The notes beneath the pieces were generated by a model, which ran no database searches, had not been told where the DNA came from, and saw nothing but the letters and a program-made list of their open reading frames with translations. Both the position numbers and the translations under genes were made by a program. Source: Ampelocalamus luodianensis (taxonomy: Eukaryota > Streptophyta > Magnoliopsida > Poales > Poaceae). Taken from it: a stretch of 64,000 nucleotides of DNA. The stretch lies in contig CM070629.1 of assembly GCA_036346255.1 (NCBI GenBank), positions 48,978,916 to 49,042,915 of the forward strand, in the 5' to 3' direction. Shown in pieces: positions 11,721 to 23,368 of this stretch. The stretch's first letter is position 1, and each line of letters starts with the position of its first letter.

Positions 11721-11729
11721 TTAAATCAA

Positions 11730-12690
11730 AGATAATTAAGTTACTGAGGTTAAATTGACTAATTGCCCTCATTATATTTTGGTTAATTCACTACGCTATC
11801 TAGGTAAGTTAGTGTATAGTTACCTGCTGTAAGTAGACCAGCAAAATAATCTTTATAATAAATAATAGTGACAAAAATATGTCAATGGCTTGTAGGCCTT
11901 GCTAATAATTAATTAAGGGTGCCAGTAATATTTGAACTAAAATAGAAAGTTAACTAGGGTTGGTTAGAATGTCATTGACACATAGGATCCAGACAATAAT
12001 TAATAAATATATTGATTAGTTAAGTACTACGTTTGTGGTTAAGTTAGACATAAACAATTTGTTGGATAGATCAAATACATCTAGGAACCGGCTAATTGGT
12101 GGATGAACTAAAATTGGTTAGTGCCACAGGATGACCAGGGATAATTAGTATAACATTAAGTGACAGTCCTAAGATCCATCCCTTGGCATAGGGGGTTAAC
12201 TAGTTAAATTACCAATTAACATGTAGTAGTGATGAACACTAAATTTAGCTAGTTAGTATATCATTAACATTTAAAATAAAATAAAGAATTTAACTAGAAA
12301 TGGTGCCAGACCATAAAGTTGCACCTTGACAAGAGTTAATTCAATTACGACATGTTATGATAATTATGTGAAACACATGACTGGATCTTAATTGGAATTA
12401 GAGGCTAAAATAGGATAAAAACTAAACAAGGATTAAAAGACGGAAGCACATAGGCCTTATATAATGAATGAGATAGCTAGCTACTTAACTAAAAATAGTC
12501 ACTAGTAGGAATTACAATTGAAGGTCAACCTAGTGTAGTAAGTACACTTTAGTGTTTGCCGAGCCTCGTAAGTAATTAAAATAAAAGTCACCTCCATAAT
12601 GAAAATCAAACCCACAGGCACCACTGATTAAATTCAGAGGTTGATGTCTAGCTAATGCAGGGAGGTTCCACCTAAGGCTCATGGAACTTT
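11730..12690. other. AT-rich sequence right of Pack-MULE
   Basis: No genes; rich in TTAATTAA-like words and continuous in character with 10109-10563. Probably old transposon-derived sequence. Confidence 0.35.
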
Positions 12691-14739
12691 CTTGATAAAT
12701 ATAAAATAATAAGAGAAATTATGAAATAACCAGACTCCACGTTCTTGGGTTCAACCGTATTTTCACGTAATTAGAATCAAAATCCATGACGAAGCAGCAG
12801 CAAAGCGAGTCAACACTTTGATCATTTTGCACCTATATTTGAATGCAACTTATATTGCTTTAAACTACTAAAATGGCATTGCTATTATTTATACAATTAT
12901 GTTGACTTAGCTTATAGATAATATCTTAATGTTAATTTGGTATAAACTACCAATCCTTGAACTTAGACACTATCCTTTGTCACCCTAGTAATAATGGTAT
13001 ACATGACTAGTTACTAACTCTATATCTAAGTACCATGCTTAGCTTTGCTTAGATACATTGATATGTAGGCATTAATTTGCCTCGACAAATTTCGAAACTC
13101 AAAACTGAATTTGGACAGTCGAGGCTAGAGCCTAGCTGGTATGTTAAAAAGAGAAGGAGATTTCAAAAGAGAAAACCCAGAAACTGTTTTTAGACTTGGA
13201 CGAATGGAAAGCGTGATGTAAAGGAGTAGGCGAGATAGGTATGGGGAAGAACCACCAAGTCAATTAAGGACTGCTTCATATGATGACCTCTCATGCACTA
13301 ACAATGCAACCACAAGTCTACTATCATGTTTATGACCTGGCTCACTAATTTGCTTTGCTTCAGCGTTACTTCATCATGCCCAGAATGTGGTGTGGTTATA
13401 GTTACTGAGACCACCTAGAGGGAGGCATAACTATAAGGCACAAAAACCACTATAGTGCAAGAGGGGGCCTTCTGGGTTATCATCCACAACGGATGAAACC
13501 TTAGCAGGTGGGGTTCCGTTGGAGTAAGGGCATTAGAAAGGTCACGTGATGTTTTTTTAGTCTCACGTCTACGGCAGTGTGTTGAAATTATATGATAATT
13601 GTCTCTTGTGGGTAAAGTTATGCAACCTCTGCAGAGTGTAAAACTGTTCGGATAGTCGTGCCCATGGTCATGGGTGATGCTGAGAACTTGCTTGATTATG
13701 TCTTGAATTTTACAAAACGATTTGTGAGTGGAATGAAAAGCCAAGTGGGAGCCTGAGAATTTGGTTTGTTCTGGCTGGAGCCCGTGGAGAGAGAAGGGTG
13801 TATGCAGCCGCAATACTGCAAGAGGAAAGTGGCCTAGGATTCACGGTTGGATACAGCCTGGAATTGGTGGGGGAATACGACTCGGATTGCCGAGGGAATG
13901 TAGCTTGGAATTCGTGTTTAGTGCGGCCTGCGTCGTCAAGGGCAGTCAGTTTGGAATTGCTTGGGGCATTTAGCGCTAAATTGCCAGGAGTAGTCCGCCC
14001 AGAATTGCCAGTGGTTGCAACCTTGGGATCGCGAGGTGGATACAACCCTAGAAAATGGTATAGCATGATGTGAATAGAATTGAAAGCAACTCATGTTGGA
14101 TGGAACCTTCGAGTATTGCTCTCCACTAGTGGGTGGATGGAATGTTCGCTATTATTATAAAACAAAACTCAGTTTTTATTAAAACCCATGTTAGTCAAAA
14201 TGCTAGGTCTCAGGAGTTGTCCACTATTTAGTCTAACTCAAATGCAACTTTGTGCAAATGAAAGAACCATAAGCCTTTCCTTGATTAGCCCTGCATATAT
14301 TATAAACTGTATTATGTGAGTTGACTCGCTGAGTACGGCTGTGTACTCGTACTCGCTCAATATGATCATTCACTAAGAAAAGGAAGAAGACTTTGTGAGT
14401 TCTTAATGATGATCATCAAGACTGGAAATCGAGAAGGCCAAGAGTTAGATCGCGAGTCCCAGTTGATTGCATATGGGTATATCCTGAGGGTTCCACGTGT
14501 TGTATTTTATTTTCACTTCCGTTGCTGATTCATTAAAGATATTTGGTTTGGCTGGCCATTCTAAAAGTCAAAAGCCGCAAGACATATTTACATTTTGTTT
14601 ATTATTATGCAATAGATGTACATTTTTGAGTTATGTGTTTGATATTTAATGATGTAATTGTGGACACTAGCTTCTGATCCAGAGATTGATGCCGTAAACA
14701 CAGATGATTCCGAATTACAAATTTATTTGAGGTCTGACA
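12690..14739 (+). mobile_element. Gypsy-type LTR fragment, LTR-2
   Basis: This is the downstream part of an LTR related to those at 6930 and 26422. It shares the TTGTCACCCTAG block near 12977, the 'AAACCTTAGC' tract near 13497, the CTGCAGAGTG plus GGATAG.CGTGCCC.TGGTCATGG block near 13630-13675, and a final GAGGTCTGACA ending at 14739. The upstream (U3) half is missing or unrecognised. No gag or primer-binding site follows. Confidence 0.5.
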
Positions 14740-15247
14740 GTGCCAGCGGCGATGTGTGCCACAGGCGCACGGCGGGTATGGCATCGCTGTTCTACGGCGA
14801 CGGGTCGACAGCTGCGAGTACATCGGACGCGCGGAGGCTGCCGATGCGCACGACGGGTGCGCGGCTCAGGCTCCAGCAACGGCGCTTCGACTCGAACCGA
14901 TCGAGGCCCCTGGGTTCTTCGACGAGTGGGCAGCGTCGCGTCGGAATGCCGAGCACCATGGGCATCGGCTCCACGGAGGTGCGCGTGCGCGATTTACACT
15001 CGATCTGAATCTACTGGATTAGTCTACACTATGAACAGCAATCCCAATCTAGTACCCTAATTAACGATTAAACATATCTAATATAAACAGCAGCTAAACT
15101 GATCTAATTTAAGGATCTAGCAGTAATTAATCTACAAGATTAATCTAAAATATGGGGATTGGAAAGGGGGATCTTGGCAACATACCGATTCAACCCTGAA
15201 GAGCAAACAGGCCTGATGACGTGTTACATTATCGTAGTCGTCGCACA

Positions 15248-15293
15248 GGAAAACACCAAGCCAAACACACGGAAAACACCAAGCCAAACACAC
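15248..15293. repeat. 23-bp tandem duplication
   Basis: Two identical back-to-back copies of a 23-mer beginning GGAAAACACCAAGCC and ending AAACACAC, at 15248-15270 and 15271-15293. Confidence 0.95.
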
Positions 15294-16097
15294 AATGTAG
15301 GAGACAAAATGCAGTGGGATCTGATTTTTTATTGCTGATATATCAACTCAAGTACAAAGATGTGTCTTATTTTATAGAGTAAAATCCACTCGGGACAGTT
15401 TAGGTATTTGCCCAAAAAAAAAACTTAACCCTTTGGATTTTGTAACAACCGAAATAGTTAGAAATTGATACCGAGGATGACCCACGTGTCAAACATAGGA
15501 GGAATAACTGAGCCAGTTGAACTCGCCGGTTAAGAAAAACAGAGGACGGTGAGGCCAGTCTCCGGACAACGGCGGCTCCAGCGAGCGACGGTTCGGAAGC
15601 GCTGGAAATGGCAGGAAATGACATGTGGGATCCTGGGATGCGCTAGGAGGCGACGTCGCAGACGGGGAGGCACAGTGGCGCACTAGCAGCAAGCGGCAGC
15701 GGTGGCGGCGGTGCGGATTCGGGCCACCGCGACGATGGCATTTTGGCGAAGTCTAGGTTCGAAAAAGGTAGGAGGGGACAAAGAAGGCGTATGCTCACTG
15801 GCGGCGGTGCAATCGACGACAGCGGCCATCGGGCAGAAATGACAGAGTTAGGCTCGATTCCGGCGGACGGCTACGACAACGACAAAATTGATTGAAAATA
15901 AATATTATTTGAGGGGTGGAACACAGCATGGCGCCGCCGATTTCGATGGAGACTCACCGAGACAGTGGAACAGGGTGGCGGCGCGGCGGCCAGCTTCGGG
16001 GAAGACAACCTCATTCCGGCGGCGTCGAAGCTCGAGAGGGGGTGGGAGTTTCGGTGTAGCAAATGCCAAATAGTAGAACGTGGCAGCTCTGGTGACG

Positions 16098-16107
16098 CTA
16101 TTTATAG
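16098..16107 (-). promoter_or_regulatory. LTR TATA box, minus strand
   Basis: CTATAAATAG on the minus strand within the LTR-like segment. Confidence 0.4.
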
Positions 16108-16592
16108 GGATAGAGGGGAGCACAGCTGGTGCGGCTGCCATTGACTGAGCGACGACGATTTCGATCCGTATTCTGGTACCTGCAGGAACGGAAAGAGCTT
16201 GAATGCGCGCGGTGAAGACGGCTTGATTGTGGGCGTTTCCAAACGAAGGACCGTGTGCGACGTTTCGGCAAAGGAGTGCGAGCAGCGGCGCAGGCGTGGT
16301 GTGGCGCTGCGCACGGCGTGGCCTGGGCGCGAGCAGAGAGGAAGTGGGGGGCAGGGGATCTAGCTTGGGCCGGCTGGGCCCTAGAGAATGGGAGAGATTG
16401 GTTTGGGCCCAAAGAAAGTTTTGAGCCGAAAGGTGATCTTTGAATTGATTTTGGTCTGACATAATTCGGTTGAAATTGGAACTTGAATTTGGATTTGAAC
16501 TCAATAAGAACCAAATGAAACAAGAATTTTTTTAAAATTAAGAATATTTTATAATTATTTTACAAAATGCCAAAGAAAATAGGATGTTTACA

Positions 16593-17500
16593 CATGCCAA
16601 CAGTTAGGAGGATGGGACTGCTTGGATTTTTTTAAAGATTTTTTCATAATTATTTAGACCATTTTTTTATGAGTAGGAGTACCGGTAGTACCAAATTTGT
16701 TGGGAGCACTATAGATGTTCTCATTGCAAGCCCTGCTCAAATGGCCATGGGCAAAATGGAAAGAAATGTAAGAATGTAACTGCATTCAAAAGCAAGAACT
16801 TGCCTATGGAGACGAATTAAAAAGCAAGAATTAGCTTCTAGTTATCATTTAGCTATGTTTTGCATGAGATTTTACTACACAAGGCGCATCATTAGTTTAG
16901 ATTCAATTACTGTCGAACAGAGCAACTCTTATCATTTTTCATTAGGCTGTTATCTTTTCAAAAAAAAAATTATGGCAAAATGCTGGATAACGGTAGATAA
17001 TTAGCTTTTGTCTAGGAAATTTCACCACTGCGATCATTGACATATTTATAATGCCCACTTTGCCAGTGGCGTAGCTTACCTACAGTAAAAAAAACCTTGC
17101 ATGTTGTACAACTGACCTGTAGTAAAATTATTAACCTTGCATAAAATAAAATATGTAAATTGTACGCCTAACACTGCAAATAATACTTTGCCATGCTTGC
17201 TAGAAATATTATAAATAAATGGATCAAACCAACGGTTGAATGGAGATCCTGGTCTGGAGAATACCAGATTAATGCACAACTTTATGTAAAAATGCTAAAG
17301 GAGGATCGCTAGATTAGTGCTCCAAAACACTTATGAAACTGAGAAACATATCCCCAGACAGCCTAACTAAACGGAGCAAATACGAAACCTGAACCAAAAC
17401 AACAAGTACATATTGAACGTGTGAACTAGTATAACGGGAGGTAGCCGTGAAAATATTTACTGCTTGGTAACGAAACATCACGCTGGTACATAAACAAAGG
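16593..17500. other. Intergenic; no feature recognised
   Basis: AT-rich sequence downstream of the phosphatidylinositol synthase gene. Part next to 17741 must be its 3' UTR, but no clear polyadenylation site could be chosen. Confidence 0.4.
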
Positions 17501-17740
17501 TCGAATCATCATCATGTAGAAAGACATACAGATCCAAAACTTGACAATCTCTCTGTTTTCCTGAAATTGTCTTTTTCTTTTCAGGGTGCTTCTCGCACAA
17601 CATGCCGGCCCTCCTCAAATCAGAGGAATGTTAAAGATGCATCTAGGAGCCTCTATATGTGCCTTGGTACAACCAAGCCTCATGATAAGTTTTCTCGGAT
17701 ATGCCAACACAATGTGAACGAAATCTCGGTGCCTTTCTGC

Positions 17741-20437
17741 TCACTTGCCTCTCTTCAAATCAAACACAACACAAGTATCTGTAGCTGTTTTCATCTGCAC
17801 TCAGGAAAGGTGCATGAATGTCAAAATTTTGAGCTTCATATTGAAGTATATCCATTTGTACTGTCAGAATCATGTACAGTAAGCTTGAACATGACGACAA
17901 TCCAAAATGAAGGCTAGTTATGGCCCTAATTGCAAAAAGCCTAGGTCAATTACTGCATCAACAGATTTTTTTTTCTTTTGCTCTACATCTAATAATCTAG
18001 TAATGCCACGGTTCCAGCTCAACCTCAATAGATGCAGATGTGCTAATAGCAATTAGCTGCACAAAAGCTTAAGGTTGTTTTTTAATACCTGGATGACATT
18101 GATCACTTGTTTCAATGCCCAGCCAAGAAGAGTTGAAATAAACACGATGGCAATGAGGGGACTTTGCTTCAAAATACCTCTGCACACCTGTTGCACACAG
18201 GAATACCAGATGCTAAGCAACTCACTTGTTAATTAGAGAAGGCAACTACAGAAATGATGTCATCTTACATTAAGCAAGCTTGTCGACTTGTCATCAGCAA
18301 AGAGAAAAAGGATAATGTATAGAACCTGTAATTTGGAAACTTTCGAAGTTAGAATATGGAATATATAGATGATAATGTACAAAAGGGTGTTAGATGTGCA
18401 GAGCTGGTTTAAATGGCTGTCTAGCGTTGAGTTTTCTATATTGGTTTCATGTACAGAAACTGCATATACACGATGGCCTCATTCAATGGGTTGGTTTTGG
18501 TCACTTTGGTCACTACACATCCTGTATCTAGCCCTCAAAAAACACATATACTCATCCTATGTTCCATCATTCAGCTCACCCAACCAAATGCCATCCCAAA
18601 CAGCACTCATGTTGTATCTACTTATTCATGTGTACCTCGTACCAGCAGCCAAACATCCGTGACGATACTGTTTGTGGACAATCACATACCTCAGAAGCAA
18701 CACAACAGAAGGCCATGAATGGCCGATATCCGTAATATAATTTCAGAAGCCAATTGCCTGTGTCCTTTACATCCTTGTGGCTTGCCTTACCTGATAAGAA
18801 AGAACTAGTACAGAAAATACATATAGTTAGCAACTAATGTATAAAGTAAATAGAGATGCATAACAAAATAGAACATAAGAAACTCATGAACAATGAGCAT
18901 ACAATGTATGCATCATGAAGTCATCTCATCACACAGTACTTGCACAGTTAATATTTGTATTTATTATCTTTCTTTTAGTACCTTCTGAAACAGGATTAGG
19001 TGCCTACTAGGAGAAACAAAGTGAGAAATGGTATGAATTGAACAAAAATGGTAGAGAAAACTAACCTGTACATTTGAAACCAGTGGCTTGTAATGTCTAA
19101 CCCAAGCAACATCAAGAAAACTAAGCCAGGTCTGCAAAGAAATTTGCAAATGGAGTGCTTTCAAGATACAATGTGGCCTGAAAAGAAAACCAAGGCAGGT
19201 ATCGAGATTCAAATAGAACAATTGAAGTGCTCTGCTCTATGCTTTCATTTACCTGTAAAACTGGGAGAGAAGTGCCAATAAACAAGCAGTGCTAACCCTG
19301 AAGAAGAGCAATATGAGAAGTGGAATTATTTGCTTTTACAGAGTTTAATGATTTATTCAAGGAGTACCTATCTGTTACCATGTCCAAAACAGCTCCAAAT
19401 GTTGATGCTGATTCAGAGAATGAGATAAACTGATCAGATAGTTTCAAAAACACACCCTATCATATATACGGGGAAAATAAATAAGAATCCCAAAGAAAAT
19501 CCCCCTCATCCAAACAGGCCATAAAGAGATTTAGCTGTGACCAATATATTAACATTAGCTATTTCAAAGTTCATTAATACAAAATGCCATAAGTTTCAAC
19601 ATAGAAGAAAAGTTAGAAAACACTATAAATTGCCCTTCTCTGCAGAAGGGCAAGCTACATCAAAAGGGGTTCGACTTGTTACCTTGGTTAAACTTCCGTG
19701 CAAACCATCCATCCAAGCCATCACATAAAAAGCTGATATTTTTCCAAAGATGTTAGAATCCTAGAGATAAATCAATTGCATAAGATAATGAACACAAGTG
19801 GTCTGCAGATAAATTTATGACACTCGCCTGAAGAAGTACAGGATAGCAAAGAGTGGCCTATTGGAATAGCAAACAGCAAATGCAATGAAGTTAATGATGA
19901 TCCTGAAATATCCTGCAAAATAACAATTATCATATGTCGAAAATTCCACTTTTCATCCACTTGCTAGCGACAATTTCTCAGTGAAAAAGATTGCCTCGTT
20001 GTAAACATTCTATAGCACGCATTCTGTCATGTTAGTTTCTACTATTATGTTTCTAGTTTCTTTTGGGTTACTATTGTTTGCGCGCCATTGCTATTTGCAG
20101 CAAAGTGGCAACAAAACTATAAGAACAGTGGTACATCTGATATAGATATAAGAATTTGAAGAAGTAAAAAAAATGACAGAAAAGTGATAATGTTTCCAGT
20201 TGCACCATGTCAATAATAGAACCATCCAGATCCAGCAAAGTTCAATGTGGATTTTGTGGAGATATATAATCAGCAGAAGAAATGATAATTCTTATAAAAT
20301 AGCATCTGCCCAGTAATTTTGGTAATAGCAATAGTGATATGCTGATATGTAAACAAGCAACCAACCAGAAGCTTACCAATGATATTAGGGATGTACAGAT
20401 AGACTGATGGTGTTTTTTCAGCAGAGGGTCGGGCCAT
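17741..20437 (-). CDS. PIS: Phosphatidylinositol synthase (CDP-diacylglycerol-inositol 3-phosphatidyltransferase)
   Basis: Joins CDP-diacylglycerol to myo-inositol, giving phosphatidylinositol and CMP, at the ER membrane. The ten coding exons, in minus order, are 20437-20377, 19912-19828, 19732-19683, 19407-19368, 19297-19253, 19131-19066, 18804-18690, 18325-18269, 18187-18089 and 17794-17741. They join in frame to 672 nt, 223 aa plus TGA, close to the usual plant length of about 225. The CDP-alcohol phosphotransferase motif D-x2-DG-x2-AR-x8-G-x3-D-x3-D is complete: D53, D56, G57, A60, R61, G70, D74, D78. Other family hallmarks are SVYLYIPNIIG at the N terminus, SHKDVKDTGNWLLKLYYGYR in exon 7 and LGWALKQVINVIQ in exon 9, with several hydrophobic spans. 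All introns are GT-AG except intron 2, which is GC-AG. The ATG at 20437 sits in a good context (CCATGGCC). No stop or frameshift was found. Confidence 0.95.
19733..19827 (-). other. PIS intron 2 with GC-AG splice sites
   Basis: The exon 2/intron junction reads TTCAG|GCGAGTG and the acceptor TATCAG|CTTTTT. Only this placement keeps the conserved FFSFLCDG reading, so the donor is GC. GC-AG introns are a known minor class and are often alternatively spliced. Confidence 0.85.
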
Positions 20438-20518
20438 GGACGGTCAGGAGTTATTAATTGCCACAAGATTGGCTGTTCCTCACTTTAAATGATGGCTGCA
20501 GTATCCTTATCAAGGTTC
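20438..20518 (-). other. PIS 5' UTR segment after a likely 5'-UTR intron
   Basis: A good acceptor, ATTATTTTACAG|GAACC, ends at 20519 on the minus strand, 81 bases before the ATG. This suggests the transcript starts further upstream and is spliced here. The candidate first exon is at 25121-25250, which would make a roughly 4.6-kb intron filled with transposons. Confidence 0.5.
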
Positions 20519-20726
20519 CTGTAAAATAATAACATTACTTCAGAGATTGATCGAATAATAATCTCTTACAAGCAACATAATAAGAAATCTAAGGTAGCAC
20601 AATGCTACCATCACATTTTGACATTTTTGACAACCACAAGATCTTATTTTCATGTTTCAACGATCAAGCAATACATCAAATAGTGTTCTAAAAAAGAAAT
20701 ATGCCATGAAGCTATGCATGCTCTGT

Positions 20727-21245
20727 GGGCCTGTTTGTTTGGGTTTAGGCTTGTCAATAAGCAGCTTATTGCGCAGGGAGGACGGAGGCACAGGAGAGGA
20801 GGACGGCGGCGCCAGGCGACGGGCGCGGGGAGGACGGAGGCGCGTCGGTCGCAGGGAGGACGGAGGTGCAGGGGAGGAGGGCGGCGCCGGGAGACGTGGT
20901 CGCCAGCGCACCGCTGGCGTGGAGGTGACCAGATCGGCAAGGCCCAAACCCTAGGTGACTTGCGAGAGAGGAGGCGGCCTCATTCGGTCGGAGAAGGGAG
21001 GATTGAAGGGAAAAACTGAAGGTTTTCTGACTTATATATGGATGGCATTTGTTGGGTAATTTTGACGAAGTTGAGTGGCAAAAAGCTATTTCTAACCCGC
21101 AAAAGCCAAAAAAGCGACCCTGGGCTGGCTTGTGGCTTACAGTTGTTGGGTGGCCTAGGCTTTTCCAAAAGTCTGGTTAAAAAGCCACCCATTTGTTTGG
21201 GCTTTGGCTTTTTTTTAAGCTAATGCTTAAGCCCAAACAAAGGGC
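20727..21245. mobile_element. Non-autonomous DNA element with GC-rich core
   Basis: The left end starts GGGCCTGTTTGTTTGGG and the right end, read inward, starts GCCC-TTTGTTTGGGCTTAAGC, so the termini are imperfect inverted repeats of the GGGCCTGTTTG type common in grass hAT/PIF MITEs. The core (20770-20990) is a GGACGGAGGCG-rich imperfect repeat. No convincing TSD was found. It lies between the PIS 5' end and the LINE remnant. Confidence 0.5.
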
Positions 21246-21375
21246 ATGTGCAGTCCAAAGGAATACAATGGCTTGGAGGTCATTGACCTGAGGGGACTCA
21301 CAACATATGCTTTCTTGACTATATGGTTTTCGAGATTTGAATCCAGAGAGCAAAGTCTCTTTTGGCAAGATACAT
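21246..21375 (+). pseudogene. LINE reverse-transcriptase C-terminal fragment (left part)
   Basis: One open frame reads PKEYNGLEVIDLRGL, then TTYAFLTIWFSRF, then SLFWQDT. This is the conserved post-RT segment of plant non-LTR retrotransposons (PKE.GGLGV.....N.ALL..W.W). It stops at the solo LTR border and resumes in the same frame at 23374 as WCGDCPLNQYRSL, so both parts were one ORF before the LTR inserted. Confidence 0.75.
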
Positions 21376-23368
21376 TGTAATACCAGTAGAAAAGCAAAGA
21401 GAATAGAAGTGAATTTGAGAACCTATTTTTTTTTTTACCAATTTACCTCCCCTACAGTAGAAGAAAACCAACAGTACAGAGAGAAAAGGGAATAAGACCA
21501 AGACCGCAGGCCACCCTCTCCTCCCATCCCATTTCTTCGCCACCAAAGAACCAAGCCAGGCGCAGGGAGGCACGGGTGCAAGGGGAGCCGAGGGCGCGGC
21601 CAGGCAGGGGAGTGCGGGCCGGGCCATCGGCGACGCCGGGAGAGCGTCACCAGGAGAACCGGAGGAGCCACCAGAGAAGCACCCATCGAAGGGAACACCA
21701 GGGAGCACAGCCTCACCATCACTGCCATCCCTTTCTAACCGGCGAAACCAGGTGACCCACCTTTTCCTTCCCCATTTCTCTTTTGCCCAAATCGAACCCG
21801 TCATCAACCAAGTCCACTTCAGAGCAAAGGGGAGTGGAGGAGGAAGGGTATACAGTGAGGTGAGGGCGCGGTAGGCCGAGGCGCCAGCGGCGACGCGCTT
21901 AGGGAGGTGCACACAGCCGGAGGTGAGCCGAGGAGAGCGGCGCTGCCGGCACCAAGGCGGCGGCGGCCGACGCCGAGCCGACCGAGCGAGCCAGCAGTGG
22001 CGTGGGAGAGGAGCCGAGGGCGCGGAGCGGCGCTGAGGAAGCGCAGCTTCAGCGAGGCTACGGCCGAGCAGGAGGCGACGTCGGCGGCGACGCCGGGCCG
22101 AGAGCCAGAGGGAGGCGGGTCGACCAGAGGGAGGCGGGTCGACCGGAGGGAGAGTAGAGGAGACGGTGCCATGCGCCAGCTTCGGCTGGGAGAGCCACCG
22201 AGAGAGAGGGAGAGAATGAGTGAGTGTGTGAGGAAAGGGGGAGGTAAGCAGCCGAAGGGATGGCTTCGGCCAGGAGTTGGGGAAAAGGGAGGGGAGGAAA
22301 GAAAGAAAGGATGGGGGGGAGAAATTTGGGGGCTTGCGGATAAATTTTACTCGCCAGATTTGACGAAGAGATCTCTAATCATATTATTTAACTTTAGCAT
22401 CTGGCCAGTAGTATAATGCCCAGTGAGAAGGGGTTGGTTGTGACGGTTGGCGCGTAGCGACGATGTCGACCGTATATGTGCATGTATTGTTACATCATAT
22501 TGAGTATGGTGGGATGCCTGTTCAGGTGGAGGTTCTGGAACGGCGTCATCCGCATGTTGCTCCGCTCCATTTGGTTAACAGGCAAGTGCATGGTAGAGCG
22601 ATAGCATATAAATGTAATGAATTATGTGATGTTTTCATGACATGATGATGCTTGTGTGATGATGCTTATGTGATGATGCTTATGATAATGGCGATAATGA
22701 TGGGACGAGGTAAGTAATGATGCTACCCTATTAATGATGATAATGATGAATCATGTTAATGACAATGGACATGTGCATTTGCAACATGGAAAGGTTGCAT
22801 GAGCCAAGTCGGTGAAAAAGTCATGTAACTATTCCGGTGAGGTCGGTGAGAAAAATACATGACTAATCCGGTGTGCTCTAAATGAAGTCTTACATTTGTA
22901 GGGACTAACTGAAGTCCTACAATGTAAGCACCCCATCCTAACGAAGATGGGGAAAGAGTGTGTCATCGACGGGTGGACACTCCGCGATACCGGTATCAGC
23001 TGATGAGATGCATATGAGCATGAGCATATTGGTGCATGTAGAATTATGATACATCGCACTAATGAAGAGATAATGATGTGGTTATGTTTATAATGTGTGG
23101 CAGTGTTTATCGTTCATATCATGTGCTTGCTGAGTCTTCGGACTCACCCTTGCTTATTTTTTATGTCTAGGTGAATGACGAAGTTGATATGCTTCAGGAA
23201 GGGGGAATAGAACATCCACGTCACATATAGTTACTATTGCAAACCACCCTCTCTAGATATCTACTTTTGTTGTATTATGTCTAGCTGTTTGATTAGCTGT
23301 GCAAAGTTTGTAATGAATAATGTGTAATGGTAGCATTCTGGACCCAGGTTGCGGGTCGGGGTGTTACA
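21376..23368 (+). mobile_element. Solo LTR inserted in LINE remnant
   Basis: It starts TGTAATACC and ends GGTGTTACA, near-perfect terminal inverted repeats, and is 1993 bp long. The flanking 5-mers are TACAT (21371-21375) and TGCAT (23369-23373), one mismatch. Removing the LTR and one flank copy restores a continuous LINE reading frame (FWQDT/WCGDC), which confirms the insertion. Orientation is inferred from the GACTCACCC..TTGCTT segment near 23135, seen near the downstream end of related LTRs. There is no internal region, so it is a solo LTR. Long open frames inside (21319-21912, 21907-22416) are GC-rich LTR sequence, not genes. Confidence 0.85.
22643..22684. repeat. 14-bp tandem repeat, three units
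   Basis: Three units of TGATGATGCTT(G/A)TG in the downstream half of the solo LTR. Confidence 0.9.

Larger units (their letters stand above)
14740..16592 (-). mobile_element. LTR-like segment, minus orientation
   Basis: Read on the minus strand it begins TGTAAACATCCTATTTTC at 16592, passes GGGCCCAAACCAATCTC-type grass LTR sequence (16380-16410) and a TATA box (16098-16107), then a GC-rich leader. The long open frame 15905-16504 lies in this composition and has no domain. No TSD was identified, so the ends are provisional. Confidence 0.4.

Noticed and set aside
15905..16504. 199-codon minus-strand open frame
   Set aside because: It lies in GC-rich LTR-like sequence with a TATA box inside it, has low-complexity composition and no domain.
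21319..21912. 197-codon minus-strand open frame
   Set aside because: It spans the border of the solo LTR and the LINE fragment, so it is a chance frame across two elements.
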